Below, piece by piece: positions 36,983 through 46,898 of a stretch of 64,000 bases of DNA (its first letter is position 1; the number at the start of each line of letters is the position of its first letter). Under the pieces are notes generated by a model. The model saw nothing but the letters and a program-made list of their open reading frames with translations. It did no database searches and was not told the DNA's origin. The stretch is taken from positions 27,007 to 91,006 of the forward strand of contig CALHPU010000064.1 in assembly GCA_938036435.1 (NCBI GenBank). The letters are read 5' to 3'. The stretch comes from an uncultured Pirellulaceae bacterium (lineage in GTDB: Bacteria; Planctomycetota; Planctomycetia; Pirellulales; Pirellulaceae). The translations under genes and the position numbers were made by a program.

Positions 36983-38509
36983 CTACTTGAAGGACTTGTT
37001 GAATTCTTCCAACGCTTCGACAACCGCTTTGGTTGCTTCGTTGTCGGGCTTCTTCAGTGCCGCACCGTCGTCAAGACTGTCGTGCATGATGTCCCAAGAT
37101 GCCTTCTTTTTAGTCTGCATGAATTCCAAGAACTCGTCCTGCCAACGACCGACTTGATCGAGTGCAACGATGTCTAGGTAACCCTTGGTTCCTGCGTAGA
37201 TCAACATAACCTGATCGGTCATCGACAGCGGACGGTACTGAGCTTGCTTAAGCAGTTCGACCATGCGGTAACCGCGGTCCAAACGAGCTTGTGTGGCAGG
37301 GTCGAGGTCCGTTCCCAGCTGAGCAAATGCTTCGAGTTCGCGGAACGAGGCAAGATCAAGACGCAAGCTACCGGCGACGTTCTTCATCGCTTTCACCTGA
37401 GCAGCACCACCCACACGCGAGACGGAAATACCGACGTTCATCGCAGGGCGAATACCGGCGAAGAACAAGTCGGGCTGAAGGTAGATCTGCCCGTCGGTGA
37501 TCGAAATCACGTTTGTTGGAATGTATGCGGAAACTTCGCCTTCGAGCGTCTCAATAATCGGAAGAGCCGTAATCGAACCGCCACCAAGCTCTTCGCTCAA
37601 TTTGGCCGAACGCTCTAGCAGGCGACTGTGGCAGTAAAACACGTCACCGGGGTACGCTTCACGTCCGGGAGGACGACGCATTAGCAGCGACAATTCACGA
37701 TAGGCAACCGCTTGTTTTGAAAGGTCATCGTAAACGATCAAGCAGTGCTGGCCATCGAACATGAATTCTTCGGCCATCGCTGTACCAGCGTAAGGAGCAA
37801 TGTACTGCAGCGGAGCCGGTGTACTTGCACCCGAAACGATAACAGTCGTGTAGTCCATCGCACCGCGCTCTTCGAGTTCGCGGATCACACCGGCAACAGA
37901 GCTGTCCTTCTGGCCGATCGCGACGTAGAAACATTTAACGCCTGATCCTTTTTGGTTCAGAATCGCGTCGATACCGATCGCAGTTTTCCCCGTTTTGCGG
38001 TCACCAATGATCAGCTGGCGTTGGCCACGTCCGATCGGTGTCATCGCGTCGACAGCTTTAAGACCGGTCGACATTGGCTCGCCTACAGGCTGGCGTTCGG
38101 CCACACCGGCGGCGATCACTTCGACAGGTCGGGTCTTGGAAGAATTTACAGGGCCTTTTCCGTCGAGTGGATTCCCTAGTGGATCCAACACGCGTCCGAC
38201 AACGGCTTCTCCGACAGGAACCGACAGCAGTTTGCCAAGCGCCTTAACCGAGCCACCTTCGCTAATCTTCAGGTAGTCACCGAGAATAATGACACCGACG
38301 CTAGTTTCTTCAAGGTTGAACGCGAGGCCGATGATGCCGCCTTCGAATTCGACCATCTCGCCAGCGGCGACGTTGGACAAACCGTGAACGCGTGCGATAC
38401 CGTCGCCAACTTCCAGCACAGTGCCGACCTCGTTGACGTCGACCTTACTTTCGAACTGCTCGATTTCCTGTTGGATTACCGATGCGATTTCGTCAGCACT
38501 AATTTTCAT
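36983..38509 (-). CDS. atpA: F-type ATP synthase subunit alpha
   Basis: [49 protein letters not shown]. Confidence 0.98.
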   Translation of the reverse strand: MKISADEIASVIQQEIEQFESKVDVNEVGTVLEVGDGIARVHGLSNVAAGEMVEFEGGIIGLAFNLEETSVGVIILGDYLKISEGGSVKALGKLLSVPVGEAVVGRVLDPLGNPLDGKGPVNSSKTRPVEVIAAGVAERQPVGEPMSTGLKAVDAMTPIGRGQRQLIIGDRKTGKTAIGIDAILNQKGSGVKCFYVAIGQKDSSVAGVIRELEERGAMDYTTVIVSGASTPAPLQYIAPYAGTAMAEEFMFDGQHCLIVYDDLSKQAVAYRELSLLMRRPPGREAYPGDVFYCHSRLLERSAKLSEELGGGSITALPIIETLEGEVSAYIPTNVISITDGQIYLQPDLFFAGIRPAMNVGISVSRVGGAAQVKAMKNVAGSLRLDLASFRELEAFAQLGTDLDPATQARLDRGYRMVELLKQAQYRPLSMTDQVMLIYAGTKGYLDIVALDQVGRWQDEFLEFMQTKKKASWDIMHDSLDDGAALKKPDNEATKAVVEALEEFNKSFK

Positions 38510-38647
38510 TTGTATCCTCTTGTTTGGCGAATTGCCTCAAGCCACCAGTGGCAAAATAACAACTCAATCAAATAGTTTTCTTGATGGACGGTCTAACGTT
38601 ATCAACTTCTGTTGGAACTAACTTTTGAGGAACTAGGTTCCGGGGAA

Positions 38648-39268
38648 CTACGTTCCACTGGCGAAGCGGTCGAGTTTCTCTCGAATCGCTTCAGCCGCTC
38701 TCTCCATGGCTCGCTGGCGAACCTGCTGCAACTGGCCTACGACGCTGTTGTCGTAAACCGTATCGCCGACACGGACTACGACGCCGCCAACCACTGACGC
38801 ATCGACAACCGAATCAAGCTTCACTTTTTTACCCAGCTTTTTAGAAAGCTGTTTTGCGATTTCGTCTTTCGCAGAGGCATCGATCTCTTCCGCAGTCGTC
38901 ACGGTCGCTTGGACCTCACCGCTTTTTTCATCGTTGAGTTTTTTGGCCGCCGCGCTGATCGCCGCGACGCAATCAAAACGATCTTTGCCAACGAGAACTT
39001 TGAGGAAGTTCATCATTGGTTCGCTGACTTTGCCCTCAAAGATCTTCCCAACCAATTTCAGCTTCTCTTCAGAGCCGACTTGCGGCGACTGAAGCGTGCT
39101 GTTGAGACTAGGTTGATTCGAGACCGCTTTGGCGACCGCCGCTAGTTCCTCGAGCAATTGCTGGGTGTCACCGGACTTCTCGCCCACACCCAAAAGCGCT
39201 TTGGCATAGACTGAGCCAATTTGCTGCTGTTCGGTGGTAAACAAATCTGGTTTTCCGTTGTTGCCCAT
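38648..39268 (-). CDS. atpH: F-type ATP synthase subunit delta
   Basis: VYAKALLGVGEKSG; C-terminal LGKKVKLDSVVDASVVGGVVVRVGDTVYDNSVVGQLQQVRQ. Confidence 0.95.
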   Translation of the reverse strand: MGNNGKPDLFTTEQQQIGSVYAKALLGVGEKSGDTQQLLEELAAVAKAVSNQPSLNSTLQSPQVGSEEKLKLVGKIFEGKVSEPMMNFLKVLVGKDRFDCVAAISAAAKKLNDEKSGEVQATVTTAEEIDASAKDEIAKQLSKKLGKKVKLDSVVDASVVGGVVVRVGDTVYDNSVVGQLQQVRQRAMERAAEAIREKLDRFASGT

Positions 39269-39270
39269 GC

Positions 39271-39852
39271 TTATGATCCCGCGAACCGTTTAACAGATTC
39301 TTCGATAAGTTTCGCGTGGTCGTCCTTTTTTAAAGAACGCCCGACGATGTTGCTGGCAAGTGAGACAGCCGAATCGACTGACGCCTCGGCCAGTTCGCGA
39401 ACTGCTGCACTTTTGGCAGCTTCGACATCGGCAAGACCTTTTTGTCGAGTTCGATTGGCCTCTTCACTGGCTTCGGCCAGCATTCTTTCTTTTGCCGCTG
39501 CCGCATCACTGCGTGCTTCGGCAATCAATGCAGCAGCCTCATCGTTGGCCCCAGCGATTTTCTCTTCGTAAGCCTTGAGGTTGGACTCAGCTTCTTCCTT
39601 CGCTCGGGCGGCCGATTCAATGTTGTCGGCAATGCTTTTTTCACGAGCATTCAAGCCCTCGATGATCGGCTTCCAAGCGTACTTGCCTAGCACAAACACC
39701 AAGCCCAAGAAGACCACCAGCGTCCATAAGGCCAAATCAATGGGGGCAGCCAAAGGATTGGCTTCGCCTCCACCGGACGCCAACAACAGACACTCGTTCA
39801 GTGCAAATTGACTCACGACAAAATCTCCGAAACTTATCGACAAACCCGACAC
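39271..39852 (-). CDS. atpF: F-type ATP synthase subunit b
   Basis: LALWTLVVFLGLVFVLGKYAWKPIIEGLNAREKSIADNIESAARAKEEAESNLKAYE. Confidence 0.95.
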   Translation of the reverse strand: MSGLSISFGDFVVSQFALNECLLLASGGGEANPLAAPIDLALWTLVVFLGLVFVLGKYAWKPIIEGLNAREKSIADNIESAARAKEEAESNLKAYEEKIAGANDEAAALIAEARSDAAAAKERMLAEASEEANRTRQKGLADVEAAKSAAVRELAEASVDSAVSLASNIVGRSLKKDDHAKLIEESVKRFAGS

Positions 39853-39942
39853 AACAAAAAATGTCAGGCCAGTAATTCTTCGGGCAACCGGTGCTCAGAT
39901 GACTGTGCGTCAAACATCAGCATCGAGTGCCAAAGGATAAAA

Positions 39943-40191
<249 letters not shown>

Positions 40192-40263
40192 TCAAAAGGT
40201 TCCGACAATTCGGAACCACAATTCTCATGTTCTTAAATCAACCCAACTATCACTTGAATAAAT

Positions 40264-41436
40264 CTAGTGAGCGTGCTGGGCCGAGCCAATAAACAATGCC
40301 GCTAGGAACGTGAACACGTAGGCCTGCAAAAAAGCAACGAACAGTTCCATCGCACTAAATGCGATCGTACCTAGAACAACTACCGGTGTAATTGGATAGA
40401 ACAGCAGTGTTCCTCCTAACACACCAACAAAACCAACAAAGATCGCCAGCACCAAGTGGCCAGCAAACATATTGGCAAACAGACGAATCGCAAGCACCGC
40501 GTGCTTTACGAAGAGTCCGAAAATTTCAATAACGAACATCAAGGGCAGCAAGACCATCTTCATCGCCGGAGGTAAATCCATGCTCGGAACTTGTGCTTTG
40601 AGGAAACCCGCGAACCCCATTTTTTGGACGCCGGAGCCAACAACAACGCCAAAGGTTGCCAACGCAAAAATTGCGGTAACCGCCAGCGAACCGGTTGCTG
40701 ATCCCAAAAAGGGAATGGCCCCCAAAAGGTTCAGTGTCAGAATGAAGAAGAATGTGGTCAGCAAAAACGGTAGAAACCGCTCGTAATCGTGCTCGCCAAC
40801 GGCTGGCTTGACCACTTCCTCTTTAATGTAAACAACGAACGATTCGAGCAAGTTCCAGATTTTGCCTTTAGGTCGATCGCCCGATTTGATCTTCTTGGCT
40901 AACCACACGAAAACCAAAGTCAGCAGGATGGCACCGACTAATTCCAGCACCATGAACTTGCTCAATCGCCCTACGAAAATCGGCTTTTCAGCTGTACCGA
41001 TCATCGGTGTCTCTTTGGTGAACCCCGTAATGTTAGGGATTTTTATGCCGTTGTGTTGGTGGCCGTGCTCGTCTTCGAAACTCAAGCCGAGAGCTTCAGG
41101 ACACTCAAAGTAGTAGGCGTCTTGGACATGCCCCATCAGGCCATTGACGTCCAAGTACTTTGCCATATTGGCCTGCAATTGCTCGGTCATCGAGAGATTT
41201 CCGGCTTCGGCGTGTGAGCCGTGATCGGAGAGGCCGTGATCGGAGAGGCCGTGATCGGAGTGGCCAGTTTCGGCATGGCTGTGGTCATCGTGGCTATGAT
41301 CATGACCGTGGTCTGCATTTTCGTGACCGGCTTTTGCGTCGACGTTGCTTGCGTGGTCGTGGTCGGTGTGCGCGTGATCGACCCCGTCGTGGTCCGAACC
41401 CTTTTCCTCGTGATTGTGGTCATCAACGTAAAACAC
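40264..41436 (-). CDS. atpB: F-type ATP synthase subunit a with His/Asp-rich N-terminal extension
   Basis: C-terminal LAIRLFANMFAGHLVLAIFVG...FSAMELFVAFLQAYVFTFLAALFIGSAQ; N-terminal HNHEEKGSDHDGVDHAHTDHDH...HDHSHDDHSHAETGHSDHGLSDHGLSDHGSH. GTG start. Confidence 0.93.
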   Translation of the reverse strand: MFYVDDHNHEEKGSDHDGVDHAHTDHDHASNVDAKAGHENADHGHDHSHDDHSHAETGHSDHGLSDHGLSDHGSHAEAGNLSMTEQLQANMAKYLDVNGLMGHVQDAYYFECPEALGLSFEDEHGHQHNGIKIPNITGFTKETPMIGTAEKPIFVGRLSKFMVLELVGAILLTLVFVWLAKKIKSGDRPKGKIWNLLESFVVYIKEEVVKPAVGEHDYERFLPFLLTTFFFILTLNLLGAIPFLGSATGSLAVTAIFALATFGVVVGSGVQKMGFAGFLKAQVPSMDLPPAMKMVLLPLMFVIEIFGLFVKHAVLAIRLFANMFAGHLVLAIFVGFVGVLGGTLLFYPITPVVVLGTIAFSAMELFVAFLQAYVFTFLAALFIGSAQHAH

Positions 41437-41444
41437 GCGCTACC

Positions 41445-41864
41445 TCATGCAGAATCTTGCCGGCTCAACCGGCAGGCATCCAAAAAAATACCGACAAACA
41501 AACCCATACTGTATTTTGTAATCAAAACCGCGATTAAGGGTATCCCAAGACCCCCTTCTCGAGTTCTCATCAACACCAACACGGCAACCAAAAGTAATCC
41601 TGATCGAGCGGCGATCGACAAATTAAGTCTGATCATCACCGCGTCATCCCCATTGGGATATTCGCTAAATACTTGTCCAAAAATGGTTGTCAATACAACC
41701 AAAGCGAACACCAAAATCAAATCCTTGGACGTGACTGCAGAAGGCAAGCATTCTGCATATCGCAACCCAAAGAACAACATCAAAACCAAACTCAAAACGA
41801 AACAAAGCGCAAATATCCGGCATAGCAAACCTCGTATGCCAGTCTCAAACAACAGCTTCGACAT
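41445..41864 (-). CDS. Membrane protein at the atpI position
   Basis: 139 aa, about 4 TM, immediately upstream of atpB and co-directional. Confidence 0.6.
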   Translation of the reverse strand: MSKLLFETGIRGLLCRIFALCFVLSLVLMLFFGLRYAECLPSAVTSKDLILVFALVVLTTIFGQVFSEYPNGDDAVMIRLNLSIAARSGLLLVAVLVLMRTREGGLGIPLIAVLITKYSMGLFVGIFLDACRLSRQDSA

Positions 41865-41894
41865 CTCACCGACTCCGCCGCTTCAGGACTAATT

Positions 41895-42215
41895 TCAAGC
41901 GTTGTTTTGTTCGAGCTTTTTGACCAACTTCTTAAGTTGTAAACCGGCCGTTACCAGCCCGACAATCAACCCCAATATCACAAACACCAATTGTGTCTCC
42001 AACCAACCGTCCACGAAGTAACCTCCGAGGGCAGGCAGCACGGCGGTTAAACCGATGCTGGTAATTTGGGAGACCAAGTCCAATGCTTTGGCAATGGGAG
42101 ATCGGGTGTCTCGTGGAGACTTTGGCGACCGAGATTCAGTCACTGTGGATCTCCAAAAACAAACCAGAACAACTGGCAATTTGTCCGGTTGCCGCTCGAT
42201 GCGAACTGCGACCAA
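41895..42215 (-). CDS. AtpZ/AtpI-like ATP synthase accessory membrane protein
   Basis: LDLVSQITSIGLTAVLPALGGYFVDGWLETQLVFVILGLIVGLVTAGLQLKKLVKK; first gene of the atp operon. Confidence 0.75.
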   Translation of the reverse strand: MVAVRIERQPDKLPVVLVCFWRSTVTESRSPKSPRDTRSPIAKALDLVSQITSIGLTAVLPALGGYFVDGWLETQLVFVILGLIVGLVTAGLQLKKLVKKLEQNNA

Positions 42216-42512
42216 CGAATTGCCTTAATTGGCCGATAATGTATCTCGACATATTCCCAGCGGCAATGAGCCGAAAGTCGACTTTGAGAAAATTTTCACA
42301 AAGTTTTCCCGGGCTATGGGCATTTTTGGAAGTGGCTTGCTGGCCGGTGGGGGCTGCAGAACCTCGTTTTGAGGTAATCTTCCCCTAGTGTCCGCAGAGA
42401 GGCGTATAATTCTCCATCTCGTATTTTCTCAACCCCAGCAATTGCGCAAAGATGCAGCATCAATAAAAGGTGGAGAGCTTCGTCTTGAAAATTGGTCATC
42501 CGGCTTTGCTGT

Positions 42513-42575
42513 TGGGCAACGATCGTTTGTTGGGGACCAATCGTTTGTAGGGCACCAATCGTGTCCAACAAAAGC
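42513..42575. repeat. Imperfect 18-bp tandem repeat (CAATCGTTTGTTGGGGAC)n
   Basis: gggcaacgatcgtttgttggggaccaatcgtttgtagggcaccaatcgtgtccaac. Confidence 0.7.
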
Positions 42576-42598
42576 TTGCTGATTCGGTGACCAACGGG

Positions 42599-43093
42599 CT
42601 ACATTTCGCGTTGGGAATCGGCCGACTCCCAATGCTGAATCACGGCCGAACGCTTGATCAAGTACGTAAGCGTGGCGTCAAACGGTACGCCCAGTTTCGT
42701 GGCTCCGTTACATATCTCCTCTGATGTGACCCAGATCAAATCGTTGCGGCTTTGAATCATCTCAATGACCGCTGGTCGGTAGACCTCGACATTGTAAAAC
42801 GCCACATGATAATGCGTCTCAGTTGATGAGTGCGGCAGTGTCTCCCTGAACTCCAAATTGAGCTGAGCCATTTTAGACGTCAGGAAGCCTTTGCGATCGA
42901 CGTCCAATTCCCAAGCGACTTCTCTCATGATTGCCTCGCGAAAGGACTCTCCCTCAAGTCGGTCGCCGGACACGAAGCTAAGACAGCGCGAGTCTTTACG
43001 GTAGACAGCCAGCCATCTGAGCATTTGTCCGGAATCAAAGTTCCGCAATAGCCCGATCGCTTTTCGGTACAAAGAAGGGTTAGATTTGTCCAT
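42599..43093 (-). CDS. Nudix-like protein with degenerate Nudix box
   Basis: GDRLEGESFREAIMREVAWELDV (GX5EX7RE conserved; EEXG replaced by WELD). ATG at 43093. Confidence 0.6.
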   Translation of the reverse strand: MDKSNPSLYRKAIGLLRNFDSGQMLRWLAVYRKDSRCLSFVSGDRLEGESFREAIMREVAWELDVDRKGFLTSKMAQLNLEFRETLPHSSTETHYHVAFYNVEVYRPAVIEMIQSRNDLIWVTSEEICNGATKLGVPFDATLTYLIKRSAVIQHWESADSQREM

Positions 43094-43346
43094 CGTGTTG
43101 TTCTGACCTGTTGTCGTTGATCGATGCAAGTGGCCGACCGCTCCGCCGCGGTTCATTCTGACCGTAAGATTAACCGTTTGACAACCGTTTTGAGACACCT
43201 GCCCCTTCTATTTTCGTGCGGAAATAATTGGCGCGATTTCGCGAAAAATGTTGCTCAGAACCAGCACAACCGGTTAGATACGGGGTTGGTAGAATTGATT
43301 GCCGGTCGTCGGTGGGGTTGATAGAGCTTGAACAGGAGCGAAATAG

Positions 43347-43748
43347 GTGTTGAGAGATCTCGCAAAAAATCGAACGACCGAAAAGGACATTCGTGCTTGG
43401 TTGAACGCGAATGGATTTGAGGGCAAAGCGGCTCATGTCACCGATGTTGAGCTGCATGCCGTCGGCCGTCCGGGCTGGCTTCAGATTTTTAGGTTTCGTG
43501 TGAGCGTGGAATCGGGCGAGAGATTTGGCGTGGTCCGCGATGACGAACGATTGCGGGGCAAAGACAAAACTCAGATCGAGTTATTTGAAAGTGAGGATTC
43601 ACAGGAGGCCAAACTTGCTGAGCTGTCAGAGGATTTGATTGTTCGGGGCGGTCACAACGGCGGCTATTTGGGATTTCTCTTTCTGCTTGGTATTCTACTG
43701 TTAGCGCTCACCGCCGCGCTGTTCAAACAATTTTCTAGCGCACCATGA
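43347..43748 (+). CDS. Hypothetical protein with C-terminal TM
   Basis: GTG start; GYLGFLFLLGILLLALTAALFKQF; stop abuts the next ATG. Confidence 0.6.
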   Translation: MLRDLAKNRTTEKDIRAWLNANGFEGKAAHVTDVELHAVGRPGWLQIFRFRVSVESGERFGVVRDDERLRGKDKTQIELFESEDSQEAKLAELSEDLIVRGGHNGGYLGFLFLLGILLLALTAALFKQFSSAP

Positions 43749-44258
43749 ATGCAAAACTATATTTCTCACAGGAATCGTTTGGTGGCAAAGAAACTTCTGA
43801 CAAAATTCTTCATCGTTTCGATCGTGATGATGCTGGGACTAGCCATGCTTAGTTTTAATTCAGGTACGGCACCGACGCTGGGAGTCACCGAAGGTAAACT
43901 AGCCCCCTGCCCTGAGAGTCCAAATTGTGTTTCCACACAGGCCGATTCGCAGCCGCATAGGATGGAGGCAGTCTCGTGGCCGGACGACCGAGGTGAAGCT
44001 CTCGCGAAAATCAAAGAAGTGGTCAGTGACAATTTTGCGAGGGCCAAGCTGGTTGATCAATCGCCCAGCTATTTGCGTTACGAATTCCGTAGCTTGATTT
44101 TTCGTTTTGTGGACGATGTTGAGTTCTACATTGACCAAAACGCGTCGCTGATCCACTTTCGTTCGGCCTCGCGCGTCGGCCATTCGGATCTCGGTGCCAA
44201 CAAATCCCGCATGCAGAAGATCGTGGCGGCACTTCAAAACAGGATGTCGCAAAAGTGA
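43749..44258 (+). CDS. DUF1499 protein
   Basis: KLAPCPESPNCVSTQADSQPHRMEAV; DDVEFYIDQNASLIHFRSASRVGHSDLGANKSRM. Confidence 0.9.
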   Translation: MQNYISHRNRLVAKKLLTKFFIVSIVMMLGLAMLSFNSGTAPTLGVTEGKLAPCPESPNCVSTQADSQPHRMEAVSWPDDRGEALAKIKEVVSDNFARAKLVDQSPSYLRYEFRSLIFRFVDDVEFYIDQNASLIHFRSASRVGHSDLGANKSRMQKIVAALQNRMSQK

Positions 44259-44328
44259 GTGCGATTGATCGTTAGTACTCTGCCGTAGCAAAAATTTCGC
44301 GGAGACGATTTGCCGAGAGAAAGGGGGG

Positions 44329-44348
44329 CAGCTTTTTTAAGCTGCCAT
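44329..44348. other. Hairpin GGCAGCTT-TTTT-AAGCTGCC downstream of the DUF1499 gene
   Basis: Perfect 8-bp stem in ggggggcagcttttttaagctgccatta. Confidence 0.5.
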
Positions 44349-44497
44349 TACTAAACTGATATTGCTAAGCTGCTATTTCCAAGTCCTTAGCAGGTTGAAA
44401 ACCGGCCCCGCGAGAAGACTTCGATCCGAAGAAAAAGTTGCGACGAAACAGTAGTGCTTCACCCAGATTCAATTTTCGGGTTGCCGGTGTGCTCTTC

Positions 44498-44522
44498 AAG
44501 CGTAACGGCGCAAGCCGTCGGT
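44498..44522. repeat. Dispersed motif AAGCGTAACGGCGCAAGCCGTCGG, copy 2
   Basis: Reverse complement of the motif at 18972-18996. Confidence 0.75.
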
Positions 44523-44611
44523 TATAAATCCCAGTTGATTAACCGCGGGGACCGGAAGGCTCGTGCCCTTTCGCTTTCATCTAAATTCTAATTCCGAATC
44601 TGGACGAAGCC

Positions 44612-45097
44612 CTACTCCTCAGGGACAACAGAATCACCCACCGATATTTTCCCGGCCAGAACAACATAAGCAGTAATCCCACCGTGGCCACGCATTGCAT
44701 TGTAGCCGCCACTTCCCAACGCCTCTTCCATGCGACTGCACGGAGCGCAGTTCCCTGTTCCATAAAGAATGGCAGAACCGATTTTGAAATTGCGCTGTTT
44801 CAAAGCCTGCAAATTGATTCCCGATACAACGATGTTGCGTCGCAGCAGCGCGGGATCGATGTCGGGGCGCTTCAGAAGCTGTGCCATCACGCCAAGGTGC
44901 TCGTACTGGACCAACGTCACCTGCCGTTTGGCGGCTGGTTTGCCTGAGAAGCGATCCCCCTCCAAGCCGATTGATGGGTCGGCCTGAACTTCGGAGACCT
45001 CAAAGATTTCTGCACGGCGGCTAGGTCTCAAGCCAATCCACTCAACGGTGCCCGGATGAGCGAATGTGGACAGCAGTTCTTTCATTTCGAGGCTCAT
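44612..45097 (-). CDS. MOSC domain protein
   Basis: GTVEWIGLRPSRRAEI; GLEGDRFSGKPAAKRQVTLVQYEHL; LLRRNIVVSGINL; NCAPCSRMEEALGSGGYNAMRGHGGI. Confidence 0.88.
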   Translation of the reverse strand: MSLEMKELLSTFAHPGTVEWIGLRPSRRAEIFEVSEVQADPSIGLEGDRFSGKPAAKRQVTLVQYEHLGVMAQLLKRPDIDPALLRRNIVVSGINLQALKQRNFKIGSAILYGTGNCAPCSRMEEALGSGGYNAMRGHGGITAYVVLAGKISVGDSVVPEE

Positions 45098-45119
45098 CGC
45101 ACGTTCGTAAACCTGTGGC

Positions 45120-45335
45120 CTATTTAGTCAGAATGAGTTTGTCCTGCCGCGTTTTTCGCAAACGATAGATCTGCCCGTTGTGCTCAATCCAAATTTCATC
45201 GCCGCACCTCGCAAGCGTATCGAACCTGATGATTTTGGGAAGCATCGGCACCTCAGATGAATCCGAAGGATGTTGCTGATCTCCTTGGTCCTCTTTGTCC
45301 GGGTTCTCAGGATCTGGCGAAGCTTCTTCTGGCAT
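45120..45335 (-). CDS. HemP-like hemin uptake protein
   Basis: C-terminal signature HNGQIYRLRKTRQDKLILTK. Confidence 0.8.
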   Translation of the reverse strand: MPEEASPDPENPDKEDQGDQQHPSDSSEVPMLPKIIRFDTLARCGDEIWIEHNGQIYRLRKTRQDKLILTK

Positions 45336-45549
45336 AATTGGCTTATCGATAATCGTGTTTGTATGGAGTAGTTTTTCTTACAATACTGCTGTTTGAGGCA
45401 TGAAAGGGTTGCCTGACGCAGGATGTTTCCGATAAACTAATTGCTCAGTCGCACTGACGACATCACGCGTTACTTTAGTGTTTTTTGACGACGCAGCAAG
45501 CCATCTGAACCGTTACAGCGGATCCAGCAGCCAGCCACGCTCGGAAGAC

Positions 45550-45577
45550 AATTGTCTGAAGCTCAGACAATTTTTTT
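45550..45577 (+). terminator. Rho-independent terminator-like hairpin 26 bp before the DUF1559 start
   Basis: AATTGTCTGA-AGC-TCAGACAATT-TTTTT. Confidence 0.75.
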
Positions 45578-45602
45578 GGCATTGGCTCAATAAGGATTCA
45601 TA

Positions 45603-46661
45603 ATGAGGTTTTACAGTTACGGCACGTCAACACTTTTAAAGACACCCAGCCAGCGGAGAGCTTTCACGCTGGTAGAGCTTCTGGTGGTGATCGCCATCAT
45701 TGGCATTCTGATCGGTATGTTGCTTCCGGCAGTTCAGCAAGTCCGAGAAGCCGCTCGCCGAATTGCCTGTGCGAACAATTGTCGCCAAATAGGTTTAGCG
45801 TCATTGAATTACGAGTCGGCATATATGGGAGTGCCACCTTCATGGCTACGTCCGGTTCTCCCTTCCGGTTCGCCAGACCCTGATGGTTGGTCGGTTCAGG
45901 CTCAGTTATTGCCGTTCCTTGAGCAGGCTAACATTGGCAATCAATTGAATTTCCAGTTTGGATATAAGAATCCAATTAACGCTGACATTGAGCTTACTCC
46001 CGGAATCAAATTGTCTGCGGCGCGAGTTCCAAACTATCTGTGCCCTAGTGAGGTCATGGATCAGATTCGAGACAACGATAACTACCCGTTAAACTACGCG
46101 GCAAATGTAGGGACGTGGTTCGTGTATGGTGGGACTGCTAATGGGCGGACCGGAAATGGTGCGTTACAAGTCAATCGCAGAACGTCCATGAGTCAGTACT
46201 CTGACGGAACCAGCAATACAGTCATGTTCAGCGAGGTCAAAGCTTACACGCCGTACTTCCGTGAGGCTGGCGGTTCCGATTTGCCAATTCCAACCGATCC
46301 AAACGCTGTTGGAGCCATGGGCGGAGACTTTAAAACCAACTCTGGCCATACCGAGTGGGTGGACGGTCGTGCTCACCAAACTGGATTCACCGCAGTATTC
46401 ACACCCAACACGAGAGTCCTATTTTCAGATAGTTCAAGTGGCGGGCAATTCGATATCGATTGGACAAGCAAGCGGGAAGGCAATTCAGCGGCCGAAGCCA
46501 CCTTCGCGGCGGTCACATCTCGAAGCTACCACACCGGTGGTGTCAACGCGACCAATTGTGATGGTTCGACACGCTTTATCAACGACAACGTTAGCCTTGA
46601 AGTTTGGCGAGCTCTGGCAACTCGCAATGGTGGCGAAGTTGTTGACAGCAACGCTCTCTAA
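45603..46661 (+). CDS. DUF1559 prepilin-like protein (H-X9-DG)
   Basis: [37 protein letters not shown]-terminal [39 protein letters not shown]. Confidence 0.95.
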   Translation: MRFYSYGTSTLLKTPSQRRAFTLVELLVVIAIIGILIGMLLPAVQQVREAARRIACANNCRQIGLASLNYESAYMGVPPSWLRPVLPSGSPDPDGWSVQAQLLPFLEQANIGNQLNFQFGYKNPINADIELTPGIKLSAARVPNYLCPSEVMDQIRDNDNYPLNYAANVGTWFVYGGTANGRTGNGALQVNRRTSMSQYSDGTSNTVMFSEVKAYTPYFREAGGSDLPIPTDPNAVGAMGGDFKTNSGHTEWVDGRAHQTGFTAVFTPNTRVLFSDSSSGGQFDIDWTSKREGNSAAEATFAAVTSRSYHTGGVNATNCDGSTRFINDNVSLEVWRALATRNGGEVVDSNAL

Positions 46662-46691
46662 TCGTTCTGCTGAAAATTGAAACCAGATCTC

Positions 46692-46728
46692 ACGGCTCAC
46701 TTGTCGCTTGGCAAGTGGGCCGTTTTTT
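46692..46728 (+). terminator. Rho-independent terminator after DUF1559 gene
   Basis: acggctcacttgtcgcttggcaagtgggccgtttttt. Confidence 0.85.
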
Positions 46729-46898
46729 CGTTTAGAAATCGACCTGTTGAAATTGACCGAAAGGCCAATTTGTAAAACTCGGTTCAACCCTGCGAAAATC
46801 TGCAAATCGCTATTTTTGCCGTTGGGGGAAAACTGATACAAAATAAGATAGGTGACCCTGACGCAAGAAGAATCGATGGCGACTTTATTGGAGCGGAC

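Noticed and set aside
41215-41270. Short direct repeats resembling a CRISPR array
   Set aside because: Contiguous 15-bp in-frame coding repeats (SDHGL) without spacers; part of atpB.
41221-41892. 223-aa plus-strand ORF antisense to atpB and the atpI-position gene
   Set aside because: Composition mirrors the reverse complement of the His-rich repeats and TM codons; overlaps clear atp genes with family motifs.
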